Shown here piece after piece: positions 8,914 to 16,440 of a stretch of DNA of 36,643 nucleotides. The stretch is from the NCBI GenBank assembly GCA_003221995.1, contig QHUR01000043.1, forward strand, positions 1 to 36,643, given 5' to 3'. The position numbers were made by a program, and so were the translations under genes. The first letter of the stretch is position 1. Every line of letters starts with the position of its first letter. The notes below the pieces were generated by a model. That model ran no database searches. It saw only the letters and a list, made by a program, of their open reading frames with translations, and was not told the DNA's origin. The DNA comes from Gemmatimonadota bacterium (GTDB lineage Bacteria; Gemmatimonadota; Gemmatimonadetes; Gemmatimonadales; GWC2-71-9).

Positions 8914-9531
8914 CTAGGACTTCCGGGCGAGGGCGACGACGGCGAGCACCGCCAGGGCGATCGTGAACCCCGCCCCCGTCTGGACCGGCAGCGCCAGTTG
9001 CAGGCCTGCCAGCCGCGCGACGATGACGAGCAGGACCGCGCCCACGACTGCCGGGCCCGCGGTGCGCGTGAGCGTCGCCTCGCCGCGCGCCGCTTGCGTG
9101 GCCGTGACGATGCCGCCCATCCAGGCGAGGAAGGTGCCCAGCATCCACCAGATCGGCAGATACCACCAGCTACTCCCGCCGCCGATCGCGTCCCAGGTCC
9201 AGGGATAGGCGCGGAACGGCCGCAGCAGGACGATGTCGAACGCCATGAACACGATCGTCCCCCAGAGGCCGATCGCGGCCGCGCCGGCGATCCCCTCGGC
9301 ATGGCGGGCCGCGGCCCACCGGCCGGGCAGGAAGCTCGCGAGCACGCCCGCCGCGAGCACGATGAGCGTCTCCATCCCGCGCCGCGCGCCGCCCGTGCCG
9401 GGAACGAAGCGCGCGACCACGAGAAAGAGCACGACCGCCGCCGCCGTGAGGGCGCCCATCTTAGTGCCACTCACCATGACCGTGCGGAAATCCGAGCGAT
9501 CCGTTGTCGTGGGGGCGACGCTAGCCGACAC
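8914..9531 (-). CDS. polytopic membrane protein of unknown function
   Basis: The 205-aa protein is mostly hydrophobic, with about six candidate membrane segments, among them MGALTAAAVVLFLVVARFV, METLIVLAAGVLASFL, GTIVFMAFDIVLL, WMLGTFLAWMGGIVTA and FTIALAVLAVVALA. There is a polar N-terminus and an aromatic loop (YPWTWDAIGGGSSWWYLP). I do not recognise a family or catalytic motif. GTG 9531 is supported by AGGAG nine bases upstream. It lies 62 bases after the prenyltransferase gene and 14 before the next membrane protein, so it probably belongs to the same transcript. Confidence 0.65.
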   Translation of the reverse strand: MSASVAPTTTDRSDFRTVMVSGTKMGALTAAAVVLFLVVARFVPGTGGARRGMETLIVLAAGVLASFLPGRWAAARHAEGIAGAAAIGLWGTIVFMAFDIVLLRPFRAYPWTWDAIGGGSSWWYLPIWWMLGTFLAWMGGIVTATQAARGEATLTRTAGPAVVGAVLLVIVARLAGLQLALPVQTGAGFTIALAVLAVVALARKS

Positions 9532-9593
9532 GCTCAGCTTCTCCTCGCTCGAGGGGTGTTGCCGATTGGCCCGCCAAATCTAGCGCGCGGCCC

Positions 9594-10514
9594 TCATCGA
9601 GCAAACACCAGCAGGACCACGAGATCCGTGACCGCCCACGCGGCGAGCGCCCGATACATTCCCTGCTGGTGCCGCGCGGCCGTCCACGACTGATACCCCA
9701 CACGCCACGGCACGACCACCCACAGCCAGGCAGCAAGCGGGAGGAGGAGCGGTACGCCCCCCACCCGCAACACGACGGCCGCCCAGCCGAACAGCGCGAA
9801 CGCGAGCAGGATGCACCCGATTGCGACGTCCAGGCTGCGCCGCATCCCGATAATGAGTGCGAGCGTTCGGTCGCCGCGGCGCCGGTCCTCGTCGAATTGA
9901 TACAGCTGCGTCAGCGGATAGAGCCCCGCGAAGAGAGGACAGAAGGCGAGCAGCACGAGACCGTGCCCCAAGTCCAGCGGCCGACCCGTCGCGGCCCAGG
10001 TGGCGAACGGCGTCAGCGTCCCGAAGCCCCACATGTTGATCAGCCAATCGACGCCTGCGACCGCCTTGAAGCGGAACGGCGGCACCGAATAGAGGATCGA
10101 CAGTGCGAAGCAGATCGCGTAGGCGATCTGAAACGGGGGCGGCAGGGTCAGCGCCGCGAGCTGGCCGCCCGCGAGCAGCGCCACGCTGAAGGGGAGGAGG
10201 TGCCGTGGCAGGCGTGGTGGCGCGATCAGATAGCCGATGTCTCCCTCGTCCCGGTCGAACACGCTGTTGATCGCGAGCGTCCCGCCGTTGAGCAGGACCA
10301 CCCAGATCCCCAGGCCCCAAACGGCCTGCCCCAGCCGCTCGCCCCGCGCGACGCCCCCGAAACCGACGGCCAGCACGTACCCCAGGGCCGTGTGCCCCGC
10401 CATGATGGGCCACTCGGCCGGACGCATGTGGAGCAGGTAGGAGAACGCCTCGCCCGGGAGCAGTCGGTACCCCCAGCGCCGCCAGGCGTTGAGCGCCCTC
10501 GCGTCCGCTACCAC
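9594..10514 (-). CDS. UbiA-family prenyltransferase
   Basis: This 306-aa polytopic enzyme attaches a polyprenyl chain to an aromatic or other acceptor in the membrane. The first Asp-rich motif is NSVFDRDEGD (83-92), the second is DEDRRRGD (208-215), and the family's LYSVPPFRFK loop is at 141-150. The first motif lacks the usual Asp directly after Asn (N83-S84), so it is somewhat divergent. The substrate cannot be read from the sequence; homologues serve quinone, haem O or chlorophyll pathways. GTG 10514 overlaps the coaX stop by seven bases. Confidence 0.85.
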   Translation of the reverse strand: MVADARALNAWRRWGYRLLPGEAFSYLLHMRPAEWPIMAGHTALGYVLAVGFGGVARGERLGQAVWGLGIWVVLLNGGTLAINSVFDRDEGDIGYLIAPPRLPRHLLPFSVALLAGGQLAALTLPPPFQIAYAICFALSILYSVPPFRFKAVAGVDWLINMWGFGTLTPFATWAATGRPLDLGHGLVLLAFCPLFAGLYPLTQLYQFDEDRRRGDRTLALIIGMRRSLDVAIGCILLAFALFGWAAVVLRVGGVPLLLPLAAWLWVVVPWRVGYQSWTAARHQQGMYRALAAWAVTDLVVLLVFAR

Positions 10515-11287
10515 CTGAGGCCGAGCGCGCTCGCCGCGATCCGCAGCCCCACGAGCGTCAAGTCCGGATGTTGTGACTCGATCTCCTTGGAGAGGGGCGC
10601 GACGAGCGGCGCGAGGCCGCCCGTGGCGACTACCTTCGGCGTGTTTCCGTTGGGCCACTCGGCCTTGATGCGCCGTACCAGTCCGTCCACCGCCTCCGCT
10701 GCGCCCCACAGCACGCCTGAGCGGATGCAGTCCTCGGTGCGCCGCCCGATTACCCGCTCCGTGGGAACGAGCTCGGTGGCGGGGAGTTTGGCGGTGTTGC
10801 GAATCAGGGCGTCGGCGCTGGTGCGGAGCCCCGGCATGATGACGCCGCCGAGGAAGCGGCCTTCGCTCGTGATGCAGTCGAACGTCGTGGCGGTGCCGAA
10901 GTCCACGACGATCGTGTCCCGGCGGAACAGCGTGGCGGCCGCGAGCGTGTTGAGGATGCGGTCCGCGCCCACGGAGAGGGGCTCCTCCACGTCGAGGGTG
11001 ATGGGGAGCTGCGAGCGGCCGTCCACCACGAGCGGCTTCACGGTGGTCGCCCGCTCCACGGCCTCGCACAGCGTCTGCGTGACGGGCGGCACCACCGAGG
11101 CGAGGATCGCGGCGCGGACTTCCTGGGTGGAGCGTCCCGCCTGCGTGAGGTAGGACGTGAGCGCCTGCGCCCACTCGTCGGGGGTGCGCGAGGGCGTGGT
11201 CGTGAGCCGCCAGTGGGCCTCGAGGCTGTCGCCGCGGAACAGCCCGACCTTCGTCTCGGTGTTGTTGATGTTGATTGCCAGCAGCAT
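10508..11287 (-). CDS. coaX: type III pantothenate kinase
   Basis: This 259-aa ASKHA-fold kinase performs the first step of coenzyme A synthesis, pantothenate to 4'-phosphopantothenate. Motifs in order are LLAININNTETKVGLF (phosphate loop), LSVGADRILNTLAA, VVDFGTATTFD and GGVIMPGL, matching CoaX rather than CoaA. In the phosphate loop the usual acidic residue of DxGNT is Asn (N6), a change also seen in some family members that might affect metal binding. It begins a minus-strand transcript and overlaps the prenyltransferase gene. BirA, its frequent neighbour, lies 672 bases away beyond an opposing gene. Confidence 0.95.
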   Translation of the reverse strand: MLLAININNTETKVGLFRGDSLEAHWRLTTTPSRTPDEWAQALTSYLTQAGRSTQEVRAAILASVVPPVTQTLCEAVERATTVKPLVVDGRSQLPITLDVEEPLSVGADRILNTLAAATLFRRDTIVVDFGTATTFDCITSEGRFLGGVIMPGLRTSADALIRNTAKLPATELVPTERVIGRRTEDCIRSGVLWGAAEAVDGLVRRIKAEWPNGNTPKVVATGGLAPLVAPLSKEIESQHPDLTLVGLRIAASALGLRW

Positions 11288-11297
11288 GCGCGGCGTA

Positions 11298-11303
11298 AGT
11301 ATA
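11298..11303 (-). promoter_or_regulatory. possible -10 box of coaX
   Basis: TATACT on the minus strand ends 11 bases before the coaX ATG. No convincing -35 is present and the coaX start has no Shine-Dalgarno, so the mRNA would be leaderless or nearly so if this box is used. Confidence 0.3.
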
Positions 11304-11385
11304 GACGCTTTAACAGACTACCGCCACGCTTGACAGGCTGGATGGCAACTCGAATCCTTCGGCACCTCCGACTCGCCAGGAAACG

Positions 11386-11952
11386 ATGGCCATCCCCACT
11401 GCAGCCATCAGCGGCGCTGTCACAATCGTCATCGTATCGTGGCTGTTCCGGCTAGCTCGCCGGCCGGTCCCGACCCTCCCCGACGGCTCGATCATGGTGC
11501 GCTACGGCAGGTGGATGCTGGCGGTCGGAATGCTCTGCGGTGTGCTCGTGCCGATCGGTCTGGTCGGTTTGGTCCTCAAGGCGGGGTTCCGAACCCCCGA
11601 GGATCCCTACTACTTCGGCGGCATGGTGGTTTTCTTCTTGGTGCTCGGCTGGTGGGTGCTGCTGGAATCGCTGAAGCGCCGCGTCATCGTGTCCGACAGC
11701 GGCCTCGTGTCGAACTCGCCTTGGCACCGGGAACCTACGCGACTCGCGTGGACCGAAGTCGCACAGATGAAGTTCTCGCCCACCTCCGGTCAGCTCGTGT
11801 TCGTCAACCGGTCTGGCGGAAAAATCCGGGTCGGCACGTTGATGAGCGGTCTCGATCAGCTCATTACCGCCGCCCGTCAGCGCGTCCCTGCTGACGTGTC
11901 CCGCGATGCGCTCGCGAAACTCGAGCAGCGGCGCTCCCGGGGCGGGGTCTAG
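11386..11952 (+). CDS. membrane protein with a bacterial PH-like domain
   Basis: The 188-aa protein has three hydrophobic segments (about 7-23, 42-66 and 77-94), then a soluble part starting RRVIVSDSGLVSNSPW. The pattern of strands, LAWTEVAQMKFS and LVFVNRSGGKIRV, then a helix (GLDQLITAARQRV) resembles the bacterial PH-like domain of small membrane proteins. Its role is unknown. ATG 11386 has AGGA close upstream. TTGACA at 11330-11335 could be its -35, but the matching -10 (AATCCT, 17 bases on) is poor. It is the only plus-strand gene between 4630 and 31791, and its stop is six bases from the convergent birA stop. Confidence 0.7.
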   Translation: MAIPTAAISGAVTIVIVSWLFRLARRPVPTLPDGSIMVRYGRWMLAVGMLCGVLVPIGLVGLVLKAGFRTPEDPYYFGGMVVFFLVLGWWVLLESLKRRVIVSDSGLVSNSPWHREPTRLAWTEVAQMKFSPTSGQLVFVNRSGGKIRVGTLMSGLDQLITAARQRVPADVSRDALAKLEQRRSRGGV

Positions 11953-11958
11953 GCCGCC

Positions 11959-12717
11959 CTACGCGAGCTCCACGTGCCCCTCCCGCACGCCGATCGTCCC
12001 GGTCCCCGCATCGACGAGCAGGGCGCCGTCCGGACGGATGCCGCGCGCGAGCCCTTGGGCCGGTGACCGAAGCATCCGACCGTGCAGCCAGTCGCGCGCG
12101 GCGAACGCGGCGCACTCGGCCTCGGCGAGTAAGGCCCCCGGGCCGCCGATGCGGGCGAGCGTCGGCACGAGCCGGTCCAGCAGGTCGATGCGCTCCACCG
12201 CGGGCGCCACCTCGCGCAACGCCACCGCCCGCGCGCCGAGCTCCGGCGGCAGCTCGTTCGCCAGGTTGACGCCGAGCCCGAGGGCGATCCACTGCAGCGC
12301 CTCGCCGTGCCAGCGACTCTCGCACAGGATTCCCGCGAGCTTACGGTCGTGGACCAGGACGTCGTTGGGCCACTTGAGCCACGCCAGCGGCCGGCCCACC
12401 AGCTCGTCCACGGCGTCGGCGACCACGAGCCCCGCGCGGATCGCGAGCGAGCCCGGCTCGAGCCGGACGTCGCCGGGGCGGAGCAGCATCCCGAGCCACA
12501 CGCCGCCCGCGGGCGAGCGCCAGGTGCGCCCGTCGCGTCCCCGCCCCGCCGTCTGTTCCTCGGCGAGCACGACGGTGCCGTGGGGCGCGTCCTGCGCGCC
12601 GAGGTCGTGGATCGCGTCGAGCGTGGACCCGAGACGCCGGAAGAGCCCGACCTGCGGCACGCCCCACCGTTGCGCGAGGACGTTCCCAGGGAGGCCGTCG
12701 AGCCCTAGGCGACCCAC
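11959..12717 (-). CDS. birA: biotin--[acetyl-CoA-carboxylase] ligase, catalytic type
   Basis: This 252-aa enzyme activates biotin with ATP and attaches it to the carrier lysine of acetyl-CoA carboxylase. Motifs: FRRLGSTLD (26-34), GRGRDGRTWRSP (58-69), KWPND (115-119), KLAGIL (126-131) and GLGVN (147-151). The N-terminal helix-turn-helix of E. coli BirA is missing, so it cannot act as the biotin operon repressor. GTG 12717 overlaps the uppP stop by 13 bases; the earlier frame lacks homology. It is the last gene of the long minus-strand train and ends against the convergent PH-like gene. Confidence 0.92.
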   Translation of the reverse strand: MGRLGLDGLPGNVLAQRWGVPQVGLFRRLGSTLDAIHDLGAQDAPHGTVVLAEEQTAGRGRDGRTWRSPAGGVWLGMLLRPGDVRLEPGSLAIRAGLVVADAVDELVGRPLAWLKWPNDVLVHDRKLAGILCESRWHGEALQWIALGLGVNLANELPPELGARAVALREVAPAVERIDLLDRLVPTLARIGGPGALLAEAECAAFAARDWLHGRMLRSPAQGLARGIRPDGALLVDAGTGTIGVREGHVELA

Positions 12718-13487
12718 CGCGCGTATACGAGCGTGAGCACGCCGACGCCCCAGCAATACGGCGCGAACGCGTAGAACTTGCCGCGTCGCAGCAAGGCCAC
12801 GAGGAACCGGATGGACCAGAGGCCGCTCACGAACGCGAGCACGAAGCTCACCGCCCACGGCAACGCCCCCACGGCCGCGACGTTGAGCACGGCCTGGTGC
12901 CCCTCGAGCAGCGCGGCCCCAGCGATCACCGGGACCGCCATTAGGAAGCCGAACTCCGCCGCCGCGGTGGGAGTGAGGCCGCTCCACAGGGCTGCCGCGA
13001 CGGTCGCGCCCGACCGAGAAATGGCTGGGAGGATGGCGAACGCTTGGCCGAACCCGATACCGACGGCTGCTGCCAGCGAGGGAAGGTCCCGGTCACCCCG
13101 TGACCATCGGGTCGCCCAGAGCATCATGCCGGTGATGATGAACTGGACCCCGAGCCAGGTCAGCGAATGGAAGCGCTCCTCGATCTGGCGATGAAACAGC
13201 ACCCCGATCACGCCCGCGGGGATCGTGGCGACGACGAGCAGAGCCGCGTAGCGCAGGCTCGGGCCGTCGCCGCGCAGCAGGCCGCGGCCGATGCCCCAGA
13301 GCCGGGCGCCGTAGAGCACCAGCAGGGACCCGAGCGTGGCCACGTGCAGGGACACCTCCACGGTGACGTCTGTGAAGTGCACGCCCGTGAGCGCCTCCAC
13401 CAGGACCAGGTGCCCGGAGCTCGAGACCGGCAGAAACTCCGTCAGCCCCTGCACCAGCCCCAACAGGACTCCCTGCCACAGGTTCAC
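12705..13487 (-). CDS. uppP: undecaprenyl-diphosphatase (UppP/BacA)
   Basis: This 260-aa integral membrane enzyme dephosphorylates undecaprenyl diphosphate to recycle the lipid carrier for peptidoglycan and O-antigen. The two signature regions are present: EFLPVSSSGHL (17-27) and PAISRSGAT (154-162, usually PGTSRSG), within about seven or eight hydrophobic segments. GTG 13487 overlaps the prenyltransferase stop as GTGA, and its end overlaps birA. Pairing with a prenyltransferase suggests a shared polyprenyl-lipid theme. A role in bacitracin tolerance is known for the family. Confidence 0.95.
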   Translation of the reverse strand: MNLWQGVLLGLVQGLTEFLPVSSSGHLVLVEALTGVHFTDVTVEVSLHVATLGSLLVLYGARLWGIGRGLLRGDGPSLRYAALLVVATIPAGVIGVLFHRQIEERFHSLTWLGVQFIITGMMLWATRWSRGDRDLPSLAAAVGIGFGQAFAILPAISRSGATVAAALWSGLTPTAAAEFGFLMAVPVIAGAALLEGHQAVLNVAAVGALPWAVSFVLAFVSGLWSIRFLVALLRRGKFYAFAPYCWGVGVLTLVYARWVA

Positions 13488-14317
13488 GTGACGCGGCCGG
13501 CCACGAGCGCGATCAGGCCCACCACCATGGCGCCCTTGAGCAGGGCGCTGACGCGCTCGATCCGTCCCACCACGAGTCGGGCCGCGGCCACGAGCACGGC
13601 GAGCTGTGCGACCAGGGCGACCGCGAAGTAGGCGCCCCCGTACTGCGCCCGGTACGGGAGCACGAGGCTCACCGGTACGAACGCGAGGGCGATCGCCGCA
13701 GCGACCCTCGCCGCCCCCGCGCGGCCGATCAGGATCGGCAGGGTGCGGCGGCGCACCGCCTGGTCGCCGGGCTCGTCCTCGATGTCCTTCACCAGCTCGC
13801 GCAGCACGTGGATCCACGCGGCGATGGCCCAGGGGACGAGCCCGTCGCGCGGCCGGTTCACCGCGGCCGCGCCGAAGAACAGCGGCAATCCGCCGACGAG
13901 CGCCACAGCCACGTTGCCGAGGCCGAGCCGTTTGAGGCCGGGCGAGTAGCCACCCAGGGCCCCCCATGCGGCGAGGAAGCACGGGAGCAGGGCGAGGGGC
14001 GGTGCGCCCGCGCGCAGCGCCCACAGCAGCAGCCCCATTGCCGCGAGCAGGGCCCAGCGCGCGTACCAGTCCGCGGTCTCGGGATGGATGCGGCCGCTCG
14101 GGATGGGGCGGTCGGGGTGGCTCACCGCGTCCGCCGCGAAGTCGGCGATGTCGTTGCGGATGAATCCGTAGGCGCCGAGCGCGGCGCCGCACAGGGCGGC
14201 GAGCGCGAGCGGCGCGGGCAGCGCGATGCGCGCCAGCGCGATCCAGCCGCCGGCGAGTACGCCGGCTGCGGCAAGCACGAGGTTCGGCAGCCGCACGAGG
14301 CGGGCGAGTTCAGTCAC
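13484..14317 (-). CDS. UbiA-family prenyltransferase resembling geranylgeranylglycerol-phosphate geranylgeranyltransferase
   Basis: The 277-aa polytopic protein has two strong Asp motifs: NDIADFAADAVSHPDRPIPS (55-74) and RELVKDIEDEPGDQ (173-186), with TLPILIG just after. HPxRPIPSG plus RELVKDxED is the pattern of DGGGP-synthase-like UbiA proteins, which add a second prenyl chain to prenylglycerol phosphate; bacterial members often have unproven substrates. A quinone or other lipid substrate is possible. GTG 14317 overlaps the bshA end by eight bases and its stop overlaps uppP as GTGA. A prenylglycerol-phosphate synthase partner is not in this window. Confidence 0.8.
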   Translation of the reverse strand: MTELARLVRLPNLVLAAAGVLAGGWIALARIALPAPLALAALCGAALGAYGFIRNDIADFAADAVSHPDRPIPSGRIHPETADWYARWALLAAMGLLLWALRAGAPPLALLPCFLAAWGALGGYSPGLKRLGLGNVAVALVGGLPLFFGAAAVNRPRDGLVPWAIAAWIHVLRELVKDIEDEPGDQAVRRRTLPILIGRAGAARVAAAIALAFVPVSLVLPYRAQYGGAYFAVALVAQLAVLVAAARLVVGRIERVSALLKGAMVVGLIALVAGRVT

Positions 14318-15437
14318 CGAGCACGCCCCGGTACAGCGTCTCGTAGTGCGGGACGATCCGCTCAGTCGAAAAGTCGCGCGCCCGCGCGGCGGCGCTCGCG
14401 CCGAGCCGGCCGTGCAGCGCGCCGTCCCGCAGGATCGCGAGCGCCCGCTCGGTCATTTCGTCGACCGCCCCCGCCGGTGCGAGGTAGCCCGTCTCCCCGT
14501 TCACGACGACCTCGGGGAGGCCCCCCACGGCGCTCGCGATCACGGGCACGCCGCACGCCATGGCCTCGAGGGCGGCCAAGCCGAACGATTCGGTCTCCGA
14601 GGGGAGCAAGAACAGGTCGCTCCCCCGCAGCAGGTCGGCCACCTGATCCACCTTGCCAAGGAACCGGACATCGTCGCCGAGGCGCAGGCGGTCCGTCTCC
14701 TGCTCCGCCGCGTCGCGGTCCGGCCCATCCCCGATGAGCACGAGCGTGGCGGGGAGGGCCTTCCGCACGCCGGCGAAGATGCGCACCACGTCGCGCACGC
14801 GCTTGACGGGGCGGAAGTTCGAGACGTGAGTCAGGATCTTGTGGTCTGGAGGGGCCAGGGCGCGTCGGCAGGAGCCATCCCGGGCCGGATAGTACTCCGC
14901 GGTCGACACAAAGTTCGGGATCATCTGGACGTCGCAGTCGACGCAGCCGAAGGCGCGGTAGGTCTCGTCGCGCAAGTACTGCGACACGGCGGTCACGCGA
15001 TCGGATTGCTCGATCGAGAACTTCGTGATGGTGAAGTACGAGGGATCCTGTCCCACGAGCGTGATGTCGGTGCCGTGCAGCGTGGTGACGACCTTGAGGT
15101 CGCGCTCCGTCTTGAGCATCTGCTTGGCGAGCCAGGCGGTCGCGGCATGCGGGATGGCGTAGTGCACGTGCATCAGCTCGAGCTCCTCGCGCAGCGCGAC
15201 CTCGTGCTGCTTGACGGCCAGCGCGAGCGCGTAGGGCGAGTGCTCGAACAGCGGGTAATCGGCGGTCACGACCTCGTGGAAGGTCACGCGCTCGGCGAAG
15301 CCGCCCCGCAGGCGGAACGGGCTCGCGTACGAGATGAAATGGACCTCGTGTCCGCGCCGCGCGAGCTCGAGCCCCAGCTCGGTGGCGACGGCTCCCGAGC
15401 CGCCGTAGGTGGGATAACAAGTAATCCCAATGCGCAT
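14310..15437 (-). CDS. bshA: N-acetyl-alpha-D-glucosaminyl L-malate synthase (bacillithiol pathway)
   Basis: This 375-aa GT4-family glycosyltransferase joins GlcNAc from UDP-GlcNAc to L-malate, the first step of bacillithiol synthesis. Characteristic segments are [18 protein letters not shown] (5-22), HVHYAIPHA (90-98), [16 protein letters not shown] (118-133), SNFRPVKR (206-213) and the nucleotide-sugar-binding [19 protein letters not shown] (281-299). The match to BshA is strong over the full length. bshB and bshC are not in the window. ATG 15437 has a short-spaced GAGG (15442-15445) that is partly formed by the heptamer array filling the gap after miaA. Confidence 0.95.
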   Translation of the reverse strand: MRIGITCYPTYGGSGAVATELGLELARRGHEVHFISYASPFRLRGGFAERVTFHEVVTADYPLFEHSPYALALAVKQHEVALREELELMHVHYAIPHAATAWLAKQMLKTERDLKVVTTLHGTDITLVGQDPSYFTITKFSIEQSDRVTAVSQYLRDETYRAFGCVDCDVQMIPNFVSTAEYYPARDGSCRRALAPPDHKILTHVSNFRPVKRVRDVVRIFAGVRKALPATLVLIGDGPDRDAAEQETDRLRLGDDVRFLGKVDQVADLLRGSDLFLLPSETESFGLAALEAMACGVPVIASAVGGLPEVVVNGETGYLAPAGAVDEMTERALAILRDGALHGRLGASAAARARDFSTERIVPHYETLYRGVLGD

Positions 15438-15444
15438 GAGACCT

Positions 15445-15482
15445 CAGACGTCAGACATCAGACATCAGACATCAGACGTCAG
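15445..15482. repeat. five tandem heptamers CAGACRT at the miaA/bshA junction
   Basis: CAGACGT, three copies of CAGACAT, then CAGACGT and CAG run without interruption from 15445 to 15482. The miaA stop codon (15472-15474) lies inside the array and the array ends at the bshA Shine-Dalgarno. It is inverted relative to the array at 15568-15597. Confidence 0.95.
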
Positions 15483-16440
15483 CACGAATGGTGCACCAGC
15501 GCCTATGGATCATTGCGGCAAGCTCCTCGGGCCGGGCTGTCGCATCGAGAGTCCAAACGTCGTCCGACTGATATCTGACGTCTGACGTCTGACGTCGCAG
15601 TTGATTTCGGAACCACGTCTCCTGCCGTTTTGCGTACCGCCGCGTCGCCGCGACGATGGCGTCCCGCAGCCGCGCTTCTGGCAGCCGCCCCTCGAGCGTC
15701 GCCACGACCTCACGATAGCCCACGCCGTCCAGTCCCGGCGCCCGCGCGGCAACACCGCGGGCGAGCAGCGCCCGCACCTCGGCGACCAGGCCCGCGGCGA
15801 GCATCTGGTCCACCCGCTCCCCGATGCGCCGGTGCAGCGCGTCGCGCGGCAGCGTCAGATGAATGTACCACGGCCGCATGATCCCGGTCTCGCGCGCCTC
15901 GCGCTGCCACCAGCTCAAAGCCCGACCGGTGAGCAGCGCCACCTCGATTGCGCGTGCCGCCCGCTGGCGCCCGCCGCCCGCGAACCGCCTGTCCAGCCGC
16001 GCCGCCCAATGGGCCAGCCGCGTGACGGGCAACCGCTCCCCCCAGGTCCGCAGTCGCTCGCGCCGCACCGGGTCGAGCGGCGGCTCGCGGAATAGCCCCT
16101 CTGCCAACGCGCGCACGTAGAACCCGGTTCCGCCGACGACGACCGGCTCGCGCCCGTCGGCCCGGACGCTCGCGAGCCAACCGGCGGCATCCCGAGCGAA
16201 GCGGCCCGCGCTGTAGCGCTCCCCCGGCTCGATCAGATCGAGGCCCAAGTGGGGCACGCGCACCTGCAGCTCGCGCGGCGGCTTCGCCGTGCCGATGTCG
16301 AGCCCGCGGTACACCTGCCGCGCATCGGCCGAGATGACGGTGATGAGCGTGCGGGCACCGAGCCCTACGGCGACGGCGGTCTTGCCGACGCCGGTGGGGC
16401 CGACGAGGACTGGGACGAGAGGGAGGTCAGGTGCGACCAA
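15472..16440 (-). CDS. miaA: tRNA dimethylallyltransferase
   Basis: This 322-aa enzyme transfers dimethylallyl to A37 of tRNAs that read UNN codons. Motifs: P-loop GPTGVGKT (14-21), SADARQVYRGLDIGTAKP (37-54), GGTGFYVRAL, the QRAARAIEV segment and C-terminal RRYAKRQETWFRNQ. The usual Ser in SADSRQ is Ala, and NPQR reads GRQR. After RNQL the protein continues with RRQTSDVRYQSDDV, encoded by an inverted copy of the heptamer array at its own stop codon, then WTLDATARPEELAAMI, the normal type of MiaA tail. TTG 16440 overlaps the mutL end by 14 bases and follows GAGGAG at long spacing. Confidence 0.95.
   Translation of the reverse strand: MVAPDLPLVPVLVGPTGVGKTAVAVGLGARTLITVISADARQVYRGLDIGTAKPPRELQVRVPHLGLDLIEPGERYSAGRFARDAAGWLASVRADGREPVVVGGTGFYVRALAEGLFREPPLDPVRRERLRTWGERLPVTRLAHWAARLDRRFAGGGRQRAARAIEVALLTGRALSWWQREARETGIMRPWYIHLTLPRDALHRRIGERVDQMLAAGLVAEVRALLARGVAARAPGLDGVGYREVVATLEGRLPEARLRDAIVAATRRYAKRQETWFRNQLRRQTSDVRYQSDDVWTLDATARPEELAAMIHRRWCTIRADV
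15568..15597. repeat. three to four tandem heptamers (TCTGACG) inside the miaA C-terminus
   Basis: Three perfect TCTGACG heptamers occupy 15574-15594, preceded by a degenerate copy at 15568-15573. They are the reverse complement of the CAGACRT family at 15445-15482. Pairing of the two arrays would give an imperfect stem of about 30 bases around an 85-base loop. They encode RRQTSDVRYQSDDV in MiaA. Confidence 0.92.

Noticed and set aside
14226-15578. A plus-strand open frame antisense to bshA that looks continuous for 450 codons
   Set aside because: BshA is identified over its whole length; the antisense frame has no family resemblance.
15445-15597. Possible CRISPR or MITE
   Set aside because: Units are seven bases with no spacers, and the interval between the inverted arrays encodes a normal-looking MiaA tail, so neither a CRISPR array nor an inserted MITE fits.
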